Shown here in pieces: positions 16,062 through 24,705 of a stretch of 64,000 nt of DNA. The notes under the pieces were generated by a model that ran no database searches, was not told where the DNA came from, and saw only the letters and a list, made by a program, of their open reading frames with translations. Position 1 is the first letter of the stretch. Each line of letters opens with the position of its first letter. Made by a program: the position numbers and the translations under genes. The stretch is from contig NZ_CAJHCR010000008.1 of NCBI RefSeq assembly GCF_904848585.1, positions 62,001 to 126,000 of the forward strand, read 5' to 3'. The DNA is from Paraburkholderia kirstenboschensis. GTDB lineage: Bacteria > Pseudomonadota > Gammaproteobacteria > Burkholderiales > Burkholderiaceae.

Positions 16062-17228
16062 ATGAAGTCGGCATTGCGTTGGATCAGTGCGGCATTGGTC
16101 GCCACGGGCATTTCGGCTGCATGGAGCAGCCATGCATTTGCAGATGTGAAAATCGGCGTCACCGTGTCGGCAACGGGGCCGGCCGCATCGCTAGGCATTC
16201 CGGAAAAGAACACGGTCGCGCTGCTGCCCAAGGAAGTGGCCGGTCAGAAGATCGAATACATCGTACTGGACGACGCGACCGATTCGACGCAAGCCGTCAA
16301 AAACGCCCGCAAGCTCACGAGCGAAGATCATGTCGACGCGCTGATCGGCTCGACCGTCGTGCCGAATTCGCTTGCCATGATAGACGTCGCCGCTGAGAGC
16401 ACCACGCCGGTGATTTCGCTGGCCGCTGCGGCCAGCATCGTCGAGCCAATGGATGCGAAGCGTGCGTGGGTCTTCAAGACGCCGCAAAACGACATTCTCA
16501 TGGCTACTGCCATCGCTCAGCACATGTCCAATCATGGCGTGAAGACGGTGGCATTCATCGGCTTCTCAGACGGTTATGGCGAAAGCTGGTTCAAGGAATT
16601 CAGCAAGGCCGCAGATCTGGCAAAGATCAAGGTTGTCGCGAACGAGCGCTTTGCGCGTAATGACGCTTCCGTCACCGGCCAGGTATTGAAGATCGTGTCG
16701 CAGAACCCAGACGCGGTGTTGATTGCGGGCGCCGGCACGCCGGCCGCGTTGCCGCAGAAAACGCTCCGCGAGCGCGGCTACAAGGGCAAGTACTATCAGA
16801 CGCACGGCGTCGCGAATAACGATTTCCTGCGCGTGTGTGGCAAGGACTGCGAGGGCACATATCTGCCCGCCGGCCCGTTGCTCGTCGCTGAGCAATTGCC
16901 TGATTCGAATCCGGTGAAGAAGAGCGCGCTCGCCTATAAGCGGGCGTATGAAGCCGCCTATGGCGCCGGTTCCGTGTCCACCTTCGGCGGTCACGCATGG
17001 GACGCTGGCCTGCTGCTGCAACGTGCTATTCCGCTCGCACTGAAGAAAGGCCAGCCCGGTACGCCGGCATTCCGCGAGGCGCTGCGCGCAGCGCTCGAAG
17101 GAACCAAAGAGCTGCCGGCGTCGCACGGTATCTTCAACATGAGCGCGAACGACCATGCCGGTCTCGATCAGCGGGCGCGCGTAATGGTGAAGATTGTCGG
17201 CGGCAAGTGGAAGTTGTCCGGCGACTGA
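16062..17228 (+). CDS. Periplasmic substrate-binding protein, HAAT type (paralogue 1)
   Basis: A 388-residue type I binding protein with signal peptide (cleavage near SSHAFA-DVK). Mature start VKIGVTVSATGPAASLGIPEKN is shared almost residue for residue with the next gene. Two cysteines in CGKDCEG are conserved between the pair and may form a disulfide. The gene is a single-gene unit: a small-RNA terminator precedes it and its own terminator follows. Start ATG 16062 has GAGGAGCGGG upstream. Probably a second binding protein for the importer encoded at 18976-22584, or a recent duplicate with altered specificity. Ligand unknown. Confidence 0.9.
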   Translation: MKSALRWISAALVATGISAAWSSHAFADVKIGVTVSATGPAASLGIPEKNTVALLPKEVAGQKIEYIVLDDATDSTQAVKNARKLTSEDHVDALIGSTVVPNSLAMIDVAAESTTPVISLAAAASIVEPMDAKRAWVFKTPQNDILMATAIAQHMSNHGVKTVAFIGFSDGYGESWFKEFSKAADLAKIKVVANERFARNDASVTGQVLKIVSQNPDAVLIAGAGTPAALPQKTLRERGYKGKYYQTHGVANNDFLRVCGKDCEGTYLPAGPLLVAEQLPDSNPVKKSALAYKRAYEAAYGAGSVSTFGGHAWDAGLLLQRAIPLALKKGQPGTPAFREALRAALEGTKELPASHGIFNMSANDHAGLDQRARVMVKIVGGKWKLSGD

Positions 17229-17260
17229 GCGAAGGCGAAGCGATAGGGGACCCCATAACA

Positions 17261-17291
17261 AAAGACGCGTGCAGTTTGACGCGTCTTTTTT
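17261..17291 (+). terminator. Intrinsic terminator after binding protein 1
   Basis: AAAGACGCGT-gcagtttg-ACGCGTCTTT: perfect 10-bp stem followed by a T run, 32 bases after the stop. Confidence 0.9.
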
Positions 17292-17360
17292 ATTGCCCAC
17301 GTCGCAGGAGAAGTGTGGTTGTGCGGCTTCAGGACAAACCCGCATTTGGGTCGCAGTCTA

Positions 17361-17404
17361 TTGACCGTCAATGACGCGCAACGCAATACTACTAACATGT
17401 TAGT
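17361..17404 (+). promoter_or_regulatory. Promoter with palindromic operator ahead of binding protein 2
   Basis: TTGACC (17361-17366) and AATACT (17385-17390) are 18 bases apart and resemble -35 and -10 boxes. The perfect 14-bp palindrome ACTAACATGTTAGT begins immediately after the -10 box (17391-17404), where a bound dimer would block initiation. Start codon of the gene is about 210 bases downstream. Confidence 0.5.
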
Positions 17405-17614
17405 GTTTTGTGCACGCCGGTTCGGCGAGGCACTCAGGAATCGCAGCAGCAGGCAGTGACGGCAGGCAGCAGGGAGTGACATAAAAACGGCGAAGGCATG
17501 CGTGTTGAGCAGGGAAAACCATGCTTGGCACGCCCGGAGCCGATAACTAGATTCAGACACCCGGCCCACGAGTCGGATAACAGATACGCGCTTCGCAGCG
17601 TTTGGAGACTTGCA

Positions 17615-18775
17615 ATGACAAAGACAAAACAATGGGTACGCACTGGCATCGCGATGGCGTTGATGTGCGGCGCGGGCGCCGCCATCGCCCAGGTGAAGAT
17701 CGGTGTAACGCTATCCACGACGGGGCCGGCTGCATCGCTCGGGATTCCTGAAAAGAACACGATTGCGTTGCTGCCGAAGGAGATCGGCGGCAAGACGGTG
17801 CAGTACATCATCCTCGACGATGCATCGGACACCGGCAAGGCCGTGCAGAACACGCGCAAGCTGATCGACGAAGACCACGTCGACGCGATTATCGGCTCGA
17901 CAGTCACGCCGAATTCTCTCGCCATGCTCGATCCTGCTTCCGAGGGTAAGACGCCGGTGATCTCGCTCGCCGCTTCTGCCGCGATCATTTCGCCAATGGA
18001 CGCAAAGCGTGCGTGGGCCTTCAAACCGCCGCAGAACGATAGTCTGATGGCCGACGCGATTGCTGATTACATGGAGCATCACGGCGTGAAGACGGTGGGC
18101 TTCATCGGCTTCGCGGATGCGTACGGCGACAGCTGGAACAACGTATTTACCGCCGCCGCCAATGCACACAATCTGAAGATCGTTTCCAACGAGCGATTCA
18201 ATCGCACGGACGCTTCGGTGACCGGCCAGGTGCTGAAGACAATGGGCGCGAATCCCGACGCAGTGTTGATCGCTGGCTCAGGCACACCGTCGGCGCTGCC
18301 GGCGAAGACGCTCAAGGAGCGCGGCTACAAGGGCAAGGTGTATCAGACGCACGGCGTCGCCAACAATGACTTCCTGCGCGTATGCGGCAAGGACTGCGAA
18401 GGCGAAATTCTGCCGGCTGGCCCGATCCTCGTCGCCGACCAGTTGCCCGAGTCGAATCCGGTGAAGAAGTCCTCGCTGGCTTACAAGGCTGCGTATGAGA
18501 AAGCGTATGGCGCGGGTTCGGTCGCGACCTTCGGCGGTCACGCATGGGACGCCGGCCAGATGCTGCAACGTGCGATCCCTGAAGCGCTGAAGACGGCACA
18601 GCCGGGCACCGAGGCATTTCGCGTGGCACTGCGCAGCGCGCTCGAAAGCATCAAGGAACTGCCGGTCTCGCACGGCATCATGAACACGACGACGACCGAC
18701 CACAACGGCCTCGACAAGCGCGCACGCGTGATCGTGCAGATCGTCGACGGCAAGTGGAAGCTGCAGAACGACTAA
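17615..18775 (+). CDS. Periplasmic substrate-binding protein, HAAT type (paralogue 2)
   Basis: A 386-residue type I binding protein with signal peptide (cleavage near GAAIAQ-VKIG). It aligns without gaps along the mature part with paralogue 1, sharing long blocks such as GPAASLGIPEKNT, YQTHGVANNDFLRVCGKDC and TFGGHAWDAG. ATG 17615 has TTGGAGA upstream and directly precedes the signal peptide; the frame is open to 17498 but that extension is not secretory. It leads the operon with a LivH-type permease, LivM-LivG fusion and LivF. Likely the main binding protein of that importer; ligand unknown. Confidence 0.9.
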   Translation: MTKTKQWVRTGIAMALMCGAGAAIAQVKIGVTLSTTGPAASLGIPEKNTIALLPKEIGGKTVQYIILDDASDTGKAVQNTRKLIDEDHVDAIIGSTVTPNSLAMLDPASEGKTPVISLAASAAIISPMDAKRAWAFKPPQNDSLMADAIADYMEHHGVKTVGFIGFADAYGDSWNNVFTAAANAHNLKIVSNERFNRTDASVTGQVLKTMGANPDAVLIAGSGTPSALPAKTLKERGYKGKVYQTHGVANNDFLRVCGKDCEGEILPAGPILVADQLPESNPVKKSSLAYKAAYEKAYGAGSVATFGGHAWDAGQMLQRAIPEALKTAQPGTEAFRVALRSALESIKELPVSHGIMNTTTTDHNGLDKRARVIVQIVDGKWKLQND

Positions 18776-18975
18776 TACAAAAGCGGTACGCGCCTCTCGC
18801 GAAGTGCGGCATATGACGCCGCATTGCCATTCTGTTCGACGACAATGGCACCGACCGCCGCGCCGTGCTCCAGCGCGGCGGTCGTCTTTCAGGCATTGCA
18901 GTTCGATGGACGGCTGCGGGTTGCGCCGCCACGACTGTTTCCAGTTTCGATTTAGACGCTTCAGGACGAGGAAGT

Positions 18976-20031
18976 ATGGATCTATCAATTGCGGCGATCC
19001 TCGCGCAGGACGGCATCACCACGGGCGCCATCTACGCGTTGCTTGCGCTCGCGCTGGTGCTGGTGTTCTCCGTGACGCGGGTGATCTTTATCCCGCAGGG
19101 CGAGTTTGTTTCGTATGGCGCGCTCACGCTCGCCGCGTTGCAAACACAGAAGTTTCCGGCCACCTGCTGGCTGCTGATGGCAATGGGCGCGGCCTGCTTC
19201 GTGGTCGAAGTGGCGGGGCTCGTGCGGCACGCCGAGCGGCGCCGGCATGCGGCTCGCACGCTGGCTCTACTGGTCGGTAAATATCTGCTGTTCCCGGTGG
19301 CGGTTTATGCGATCACTCAAGGGGTTTTCCTGCACCCATTGCCGATGATCGCGCAAATTGCGTTGACGCTCCTGATCGTGATTCCTATGGGCCCGTTCGT
19401 GTACAGGCTCGCGTATGAGCCGATCGCCGAGGCGACCACGTTGTTGCTTCTGATCGTCGCGGTGGCGGTGCACTTTGCGATGGTCGGCCTCGGCCTCGTG
19501 ATGTTCGGCGCGGAAGGCTCGCGCACGACGGCGTTTTCGGACGCGACCTTCAACGTGGGTAGCCTGTCGATTTCGGGCCAAAGCCTGTGGGTCGTCGGGA
19601 CAGCCGTTGTGCTGATCGGGGCGCTGTATCTGTACTTTGACCGCTCGATTTCAGGCAAGGCGTTGCGTGCGACCTCGGTGAACCGGCTCGGTGCGCGCCT
19701 TGTCGGCATCGGTACGACGCAAGCAGGGCGTCTCGCGTTTACGCTCGCAGCGGGGCTCGGCGCGCTGTGCGGCATCCTTGTGGCACCGTTGACCACCATC
19801 TACTACGACTCGGGCTTCCTGATCGGTCTGAAGGGCTTCGTGGGGGCGATTATCGGCGGGCTCGTCAGCTATCCGCTGGCGGCGGCGGGCTCGATCCTCG
19901 TCGGCCTGCTGGAGTCGTATTCGTCGTTCTGGGCTAGCGCCTATAAGGAAGTGATCGTGTTCACGCTGATTATCCCGGTGTTGCTCTGGCGCAGTCTTGC
20001 CAGCCCGCACGCTGAAGAGGACGAGGAGTGA
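18976..20031 (+). CDS. Branched-chain-type ABC permease, LivH type, enlarged
   Basis: Inner-membrane permease of 351 residues, longer than the usual LivH of about 290-300. The N-terminus DGITTGAIYALLALALVLVFS and IFIPQGEFVSYGALT are LivH-like. The extra length is an insertion after the second or third helix (about residues 50-110) containing a basic RHAERRRHAAR loop and more hydrophobic sequence. The coupling region AGLGALCGILVAP and FVGAIIGGLVSYPLAAAGSILVG is intact. C-terminus is acidic (EEDEE). ATG 18976 follows AGGACGAGGAAG. Separated by only 4 bases from the next gene's start. Confidence 0.88.
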   Translation: MDLSIAAILAQDGITTGAIYALLALALVLVFSVTRVIFIPQGEFVSYGALTLAALQTQKFPATCWLLMAMGAACFVVEVAGLVRHAERRRHAARTLALLVGKYLLFPVAVYAITQGVFLHPLPMIAQIALTLLIVIPMGPFVYRLAYEPIAEATTLLLLIVAVAVHFAMVGLGLVMFGAEGSRTTAFSDATFNVGSLSISGQSLWVVGTAVVLIGALYLYFDRSISGKALRATSVNRLGARLVGIGTTQAGRLAFTLAAGLGALCGILVAPLTTIYYDSGFLIGLKGFVGAIIGGLVSYPLAAAGSILVGLLESYSSFWASAYKEVIVFTLIIPVLLWRSLASPHAEEDEE

Positions 20032-20035
20032 TGCG

Positions 20036-21820
20036 ATGAAACGGATCATGAAAAACAAGTTCTTCTGGCTGTTCCTCGTCGTCCTGTTCGCGTTGCCGGT
20101 GTTGCCGCAACCGATTCACGTTCCCGAGTACTGGGTGACGCTCCTGAACTACATCGGCCTCTATTCGATCGTGGCAATCGGGCTGGTGCTGCTCACCGGT
20201 ATCGGCGGGATGACGAGTTTCGGGCAGGCCGCGTTTGTCGGCATCGGCGCGTATGCAACTGCGTACCTGACGACGCGCTTCGGCGTTTCGCCTTGGCTTG
20301 CGCTGATCGCCGGGGTGCTGGTGACGGCGCTGATCGCCTTGATTCTCGGTCTCGTGACCATGCGTCTCTCCGGTCACTTTTTGCCGCTTGGCACGATCGC
20401 CTGGGGGCTCTCCCTGTTCTATCTGTTCGGTAACCTGGAGATGCTGGGCAAGTACGACGGCATCAACGGCATTCCGGTGCTGAATGTTTTCGGTATCGAT
20501 CTGGAGTCGGGCCGTCATATCTATTACCTGATCTGGCTGGTCGTGCTCGGCGCGGTTGTCTCGGTTCAGAATCTGCTTAATAGCCGGCCGGGACGGGCCA
20601 TTCGGGCTTTGCGCGGCGGCGGCATGATGGCCGAAGCCATGGGCGTGAATACGGCGTGGATGCGCGTCGTTATTTTCGTCTACGCCGCGGTGCTGGCGTC
20701 GGTTTCCGGATTCCTCTATGCGCATTTGCAGCGCGCGGTGAATCCGACGCCGTTCGGCCTGAATCACGGCATCGAGTTTCTGTTCATGGCGGTGGTGGGC
20801 GGTGTGTCGCACGTTTGGGGCGCAGTGCTCGGGGCGGCAATCCTCACCGTGCTACAGGACTATCTGCAAACGCTGCTGCCCAAGCTGTTGGGCGAGAACG
20901 GCAACTTCGAAGTGATCGTGTTCGGCATTCTGATGGTGCTGTTGCTGCAGTACGCACGGCAAGGCGTTTGGCCGTTCGTCGCGCGCTTTTTCCCGCGCGG
21001 CCCGCGCGCGCATTTGCCCGATCAGGCTGAAGCTTTGCCGCAACGCAGCAAGCCGGCGGGCGGCGAGAACCTGCTGACGGTGAACAAGGCGCGCAAGCAG
21101 TTCGGCGGGCTGATAGCGGTGAACGACGTTAGCTTCGAAGTCAAAGCAGGGCAGATCATAGGCCTGATCGGACCGAACGGCGCCGGCAAATCCACTACGT
21201 TCAATCTGGTGACCGGTGTGCTGCAGGCGACAAGCGGCGAGATCACCTTCCGCGGCGAGCGCATCGACGCGCTTAGTTCACGTGAAATCGTCAAGCGAGG
21301 AATTGGCCGCACGTTCCAGCACGTCAAGCTGCTGCCCGGCATGACGGTGTTGGAGAACGTCGCGATCGGCGCGCACTTGCGCGGGCATGCAGGCGTCTGG
21401 CGAAGCATCGTGCGCTTGAACAGCGTGGAAGAAGCGCGCTTGATGGCCGAGGCCGCCCGCCAGATTCGCCGCGTCGGCCTTGAACAACACATGTACGACG
21501 AAGCCGGAAGCCTCGCGCTGGGTCAGCAGCGGATTCTCGAAATCGCTCGTGCGCTGTGCTGCGACCCGACCTTGCTGCTGCTGGACGAGCCCGCGGCCGG
21601 GCTGCGGTATCAGGAAAAGCTGCAATTGGCCGATCTACTGCGCCGGTTGAAGGCGGAAGGCATGAGCGTGTTGCTGGTCGAGCACGATATGGATTTTGTA
21701 ATGAATCTGACTGATCGACTGGTCGTGATGGAGTTCGGCACGCGTATCGCCGAAGGCTTGCCGCAGGAGGTGCAGCAGGACCCGGCGGTGCTCGAAGCGT
21801 ACCTCGGCGGAGTGGAGTAA
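20036..21820 (+). CDS. Fused LivM permease - LivG ATPase
   Basis: A 594-residue fusion of an inner-membrane permease (about 1-325; GLVLLTGIGGMTSFGQAAFVG is the LivM hallmark, and FLYAHLQRAVNPTPFGLNHG the coupling end) with a cytosolic ATPase (about 345-594; Walker A GPNGAGKST near 379, signature LALGQQRILEIARAL with LALG in place of LSGG, Walker B LLLLDEPAAGL, switch H in LLVEHDMDF). The linker around 320-345 is charged and proline-rich. Fusion keeps permease and ATPase at 1:1. ATG 20036 has GAGGAG upstream. Such fusions occur in this transporter family. Confidence 0.92.
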   Translation: MKRIMKNKFFWLFLVVLFALPVLPQPIHVPEYWVTLLNYIGLYSIVAIGLVLLTGIGGMTSFGQAAFVGIGAYATAYLTTRFGVSPWLALIAGVLVTALIALILGLVTMRLSGHFLPLGTIAWGLSLFYLFGNLEMLGKYDGINGIPVLNVFGIDLESGRHIYYLIWLVVLGAVVSVQNLLNSRPGRAIRALRGGGMMAEAMGVNTAWMRVVIFVYAAVLASVSGFLYAHLQRAVNPTPFGLNHGIEFLFMAVVGGVSHVWGAVLGAAILTVLQDYLQTLLPKLLGENGNFEVIVFGILMVLLLQYARQGVWPFVARFFPRGPRAHLPDQAEALPQRSKPAGGENLLTVNKARKQFGGLIAVNDVSFEVKAGQIIGLIGPNGAGKSTTFNLVTGVLQATSGEITFRGERIDALSSREIVKRGIGRTFQHVKLLPGMTVLENVAIGAHLRGHAGVWRSIVRLNSVEEARLMAEAARQIRRVGLEQHMYDEAGSLALGQQRILEIARALCCDPTLLLLDEPAAGLRYQEKLQLADLLRRLKAEGMSVLLVEHDMDFVMNLTDRLVVMEFGTRIAEGLPQEVQQDPAVLEAYLGGVE

Positions 21821-22584
21821 TGGAGAACCTCATGAACGCAGCTGCACCCATTCTCGACGTGAACGGCTTGTCCGTCCGATACGGCAAGGTCGAGGCGCTG
21901 CACGGCGCTGCCATCAAGGTGCGAGCCGGGCAAATTGTGTCGGTGATCGGCCCAAACGGCGCGGGCAAGTCCACGCTGCTCAACGCCATCATGGGCGCGT
22001 TGCCGACCACCGGTCATGCGAAGGGCGCGGTCGTGTACCAGGGCGAGGATGTCAGTGCGGTACCGGTGGAGAAGCGCGTGGCTCGCGGCATGTGTCTGGT
22101 GCCTGAGAAGCGCGAGCTTTTCGCGTCGATGAGCGTCGAGGACAACCTGGTCCTCGGCGCCTATCGACGCAAGCGTGCAGGTGAGCGCAACTTTCTGGAC
22201 CAGATGGAGCCGGTGTTCCAGCTGTTTCCGCGTCTGAAGGAACGCCGCAAGCAGGCAGCTGGAACATTGTCCGGTGGCGAGCGACAGATGCTCGCGGTCG
22301 GGCGCGCTTTGATGGGCAAGCCGGATCTGCTAATGCTGGACGAGCCCAGCTTGGGCCTCGCGCCGCTTATCGTGAAAGAGATTTTTCACATCATCAGCGC
22401 TCTGCGTCAGACGGGAGTGGCGACGCTTTTGATCGAGCAAAACGCTCGCGCGGCACTGCAAATTTCCGACTACGGTTATGTTCTCGAAACCGGAGAGCTA
22501 GCGCTGGAGGGCGCGGCGTCGGACCTTGCACAGAATCCTCGGGTTATTGAAACCTATCTGGGGCTTGCTAAAAAGGCAGCGTAG
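21820..22584 (+). CDS. ABC transporter ATP-binding protein, LivF type
   Basis: Second ATPase of the importer, 254 residues. Walker A GPNGAGKSTLLN is canonical, signature LSGGERQMLAVGRAL, Walker B LLMLDEPSLGLAP, switch region LLIEQNARAAL. Its ATG at 21820 overlaps the preceding TAA; an in-frame ATG at 21832 has a better Shine-Dalgarno (GGAGAA) and could be the real start. Last gene of the binding protein-livH-livMG-livF operon, followed by the terminator that contains parS. Confidence 0.92.
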   Translation: MENLMNAAAPILDVNGLSVRYGKVEALHGAAIKVRAGQIVSVIGPNGAGKSTLLNAIMGALPTTGHAKGAVVYQGEDVSAVPVEKRVARGMCLVPEKRELFASMSVEDNLVLGAYRRKRAGERNFLDQMEPVFQLFPRLKERRKQAAGTLSGGERQMLAVGRALMGKPDLLMLDEPSLGLAPLIVKEIFHIISALRQTGVATLLIEQNARAALQISDYGYVLETGELALEGAASDLAQNPRVIETYLGLAKKAA

Positions 22585-22605
22585 GCAGTCTATCTTTCGA
22601 CTTTT

Positions 22606-22642
22606 AAGCGGCGTGTTTCACGTGAAACACGCCGCTTTTTTT
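22606..22642 (+). terminator. Terminator hairpin that contains parS
   Basis: A perfect 32-bp palindrome (22606-22637), arms AAGCGGCGTGTTTCAC and its complement, followed by a T run. It ends the liv operon. Its centre is a complete parS site. Confidence 0.9.
22614..22629. other. parS: parS centromere-like site 1
   Basis: TGTTTCACGTGAAACA, identical to the bacterial chromosomal parS consensus. It is about 3.7 kb from parB, which encodes its binding protein. ParB nucleates here and spreads to form the partition complex. Confidence 0.93.
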
Positions 22643-22664
22643 GTTGCTTAGCCATTCGGCCGAA

Positions 22665-22692
22665 TTCGGGCCGAAACCGAACCCGTTATAAT
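22665..22692 (+). promoter_or_regulatory. Probable mnmG promoter
   Basis: A perfect TATAAT at 22687-22692 with a poor -35 (TTCGGG, 22665-22670). Predicted start near 22699, about 48 bases before ATG 22747. Confidence 0.5.
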
Positions 22693-22746
22693 TCGCCCAT
22701 ACTTTTTCTATGAAGGCTCACGCGACGATCTGGCGTGAGATCCGCG

Positions 22747-24705
22747 ATGCTTTTTCCCACAGAATTTGACGTAATCGTCGTCGGCGGCGGCCACGCCGGC
22801 ACTGAGGCCGCTTTGGCCTCGGCGCGCATGGGCAACAAGACGCTCCTGCTGACTCACAACATCGAAACGCTCGGTCAGATGAGCTGCAATCCGTCGATTG
22901 GCGGCATTGGCAAGGGTCATCTGGTCAAGGAGGTCGATGCGCTGGGCGGTGCCATGGCAGCCGCGACGGACGAAGGCGGTATCCAGTTCCGCATCCTTAA
23001 TTCCTCCAAAGGCCCGGCTGTCCGCGCGACGCGTGCTCAAGCAGACCGGCTCCTCTACAAGCAAGCGATCCGACATCGGCTCGAGAATCAGCCAAATCTG
23101 TGGCTCTTTCAGCAAGCCGTGGACGACCTGATGGTTGAGGGTGATCGCGTGGTCGGCGCAGTTACGCAGGTGGGAATCCGTTTCCGCTCGCGGGCCGTCG
23201 TATTGACGGCGGGGACCTTCCTGGACGGAAAGATCCACGTGGGACTGAACAATTACACAGGTGGCCGCGCCGGCGATCCGGCGGCTGTGTCGTTGTCAGC
23301 GCGTCTGAAGGAACTGAAACTCCCGCAGGGGCGCTTGAAGACCGGCACGCCGCCGCGAATTGATGGTCGGACCATCGACTTCTCGCAGCTTGAAGAGCAG
23401 CCGGGCGATCTCGACCCGGTGCCGGTCTTTTCGTTTCTCGGCCGCGCTGAGCAGCATCCGCGGCAGGTGCCGTGCTGGGTCACGCATACCAACGAGCGCA
23501 CGCACGACATCATCCGCGGCGGCCTGGACCGCTCGCCCATGTACACGGGCGTGATCGAAGGAGTGGGGCCACGGTATTGCCCGTCCATCGAGGACAAGAT
23601 TCACCGCTTTGCATCAAAGGAATCGCACCAGATCTTTCTGGAGCCGGAAGGGCTGACCACAAACGAGTTCTACCCGAACGGGATCTCAACAAGCCTGCCG
23701 TTCGATGTGCAACTCGAACTCGTGCGCTCCATGCGTGGCTTGGAGCACGCGCATATCCTGCGTCCCGGCTATGCGATTGAATACGATTACTTTGACCCGC
23801 GTGGGCTCAAGGCGTCGCTGGAAACCAAAGTGATCAACGGCTTGTTCTTCGCGGGTCAGATCAATGGCACCACCGGCTATGAAGAAGCGGCGGCGCAAGG
23901 CCTGTTGGCTGGTATCAACGCTGGCTTGTTCGTGCAGGGCAGGGAAGCGTGGTGCCCGCGTCGGGACCAAGCCTATTTGGGTGTGCTGGTTGACGATCTG
24001 GTGACGCGCGGCGTCTCGGAGCCTTACCGGATGTTCACGAGCCGGGCGGAGTACCGGCTGAGTCTCCGGGAAGACAACGCCGATATGCGGCTGACGGAGG
24101 TTGGCCGCGAGCTTGGCGTCGTTGACGACGTCCGCTGGGATGCATTCAGCCGCAAGCGCGATGCTGTTTCACGTGAAACAGAGCGGCTGCGCACGACTTG
24201 GGTGAACCCCAAAACATTGTCGGGGGACGAAGCGACAGCCTTGCTAGGCAAGCCGATCGACCACGAATACAGCCTTGCGGATCTGCTGCGTAGACCCGGC
24301 GTGAGCTACGACGGTGTCTGTGCGTTGCGGGAAGGTGCTTGCGCCGCGCCCGACACGTTGGCTGACGACGACGTCCTACTGGCTCAGATCAAGGAACAGA
24401 TCGAGATTGGCATCAAGTATCAAGGCTACATCGACCGGCAGGCGGACGAAATAGAGCGCAATGAGGCGCAAGAAGGTACGCGTCTCCCGGAAGGTTTGGA
24501 CTATGCCGAAGTGAGGGGTCTGTCCTTCGAGGCGCGGCAGAAGTTGACGCAATTCCGTCCCGAAACCATCGGCCAGGCGTCGCGCATTTCGGGGATCACT
24601 CCTGCGGCTATTTCTCTGCTGATGGTCCACCTTAAGCGTGGATTGGGCCGCCGTCCTGCAAAAACGGGCGCACCGGGCGCGGATAGCAAGCCGGTGGCGC
24701 AATGA
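22747..24705 (+). CDS. mnmG: tRNA uridine-5-carboxymethylaminomethyl modification enzyme MnmG (GidA)
   Basis: FAD-dependent partner of MnmE that modifies the wobble uridine of certain tRNAs; 652 residues, cytosolic. FAD-binding VGGGHAGTEAA at the N-terminus, the two signatures GPAVRATRAQADR and the GQINGTTGYEEAAAQG block, and the C-terminal helical MnmE-binding domain are intact. ATG 22747 gives the conserved start MLFPTEFDVI; a GTG at 22735 is possible but not family-like, and Shine-Dalgarno is weak. The codons for AVSRETE include a perfect parS site. The stop overlaps rsmG by 4 bases. Confidence 0.96.
   Translation: MLFPTEFDVIVVGGGHAGTEAALASARMGNKTLLLTHNIETLGQMSCNPSIGGIGKGHLVKEVDALGGAMAAATDEGGIQFRILNSSKGPAVRATRAQADRLLYKQAIRHRLENQPNLWLFQQAVDDLMVEGDRVVGAVTQVGIRFRSRAVVLTAGTFLDGKIHVGLNNYTGGRAGDPAAVSLSARLKELKLPQGRLKTGTPPRIDGRTIDFSQLEEQPGDLDPVPVFSFLGRAEQHPRQVPCWVTHTNERTHDIIRGGLDRSPMYTGVIEGVGPRYCPSIEDKIHRFASKESHQIFLEPEGLTTNEFYPNGISTSLPFDVQLELVRSMRGLEHAHILRPGYAIEYDYFDPRGLKASLETKVINGLFFAGQINGTTGYEEAAAQGLLAGINAGLFVQGREAWCPRRDQAYLGVLVDDLVTRGVSEPYRMFTSRAEYRLSLREDNADMRLTEVGRELGVVDDVRWDAFSRKRDAVSRETERLRTTWVNPKTLSGDEATALLGKPIDHEYSLADLLRRPGVSYDGVCALREGACAAPDTLADDDVLLAQIKEQIEIGIKYQGYIDRQADEIERNEAQEGTRLPEGLDYAEVRGLSFEARQKLTQFRPETIGQASRISGITPAAISLLMVHLKRGLGRRPAKTGAPGADSKPVAQ
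24165..24180. other. parS: parS centromere-like site 2, inside mnmG
   Basis: TGTTTCACGTGAAACA within the coding sequence (codons for V-S-R-E-T). Same 16-mer as site 1, 1.55 kb away, and about 2.1 kb before parB. Confidence 0.93.
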
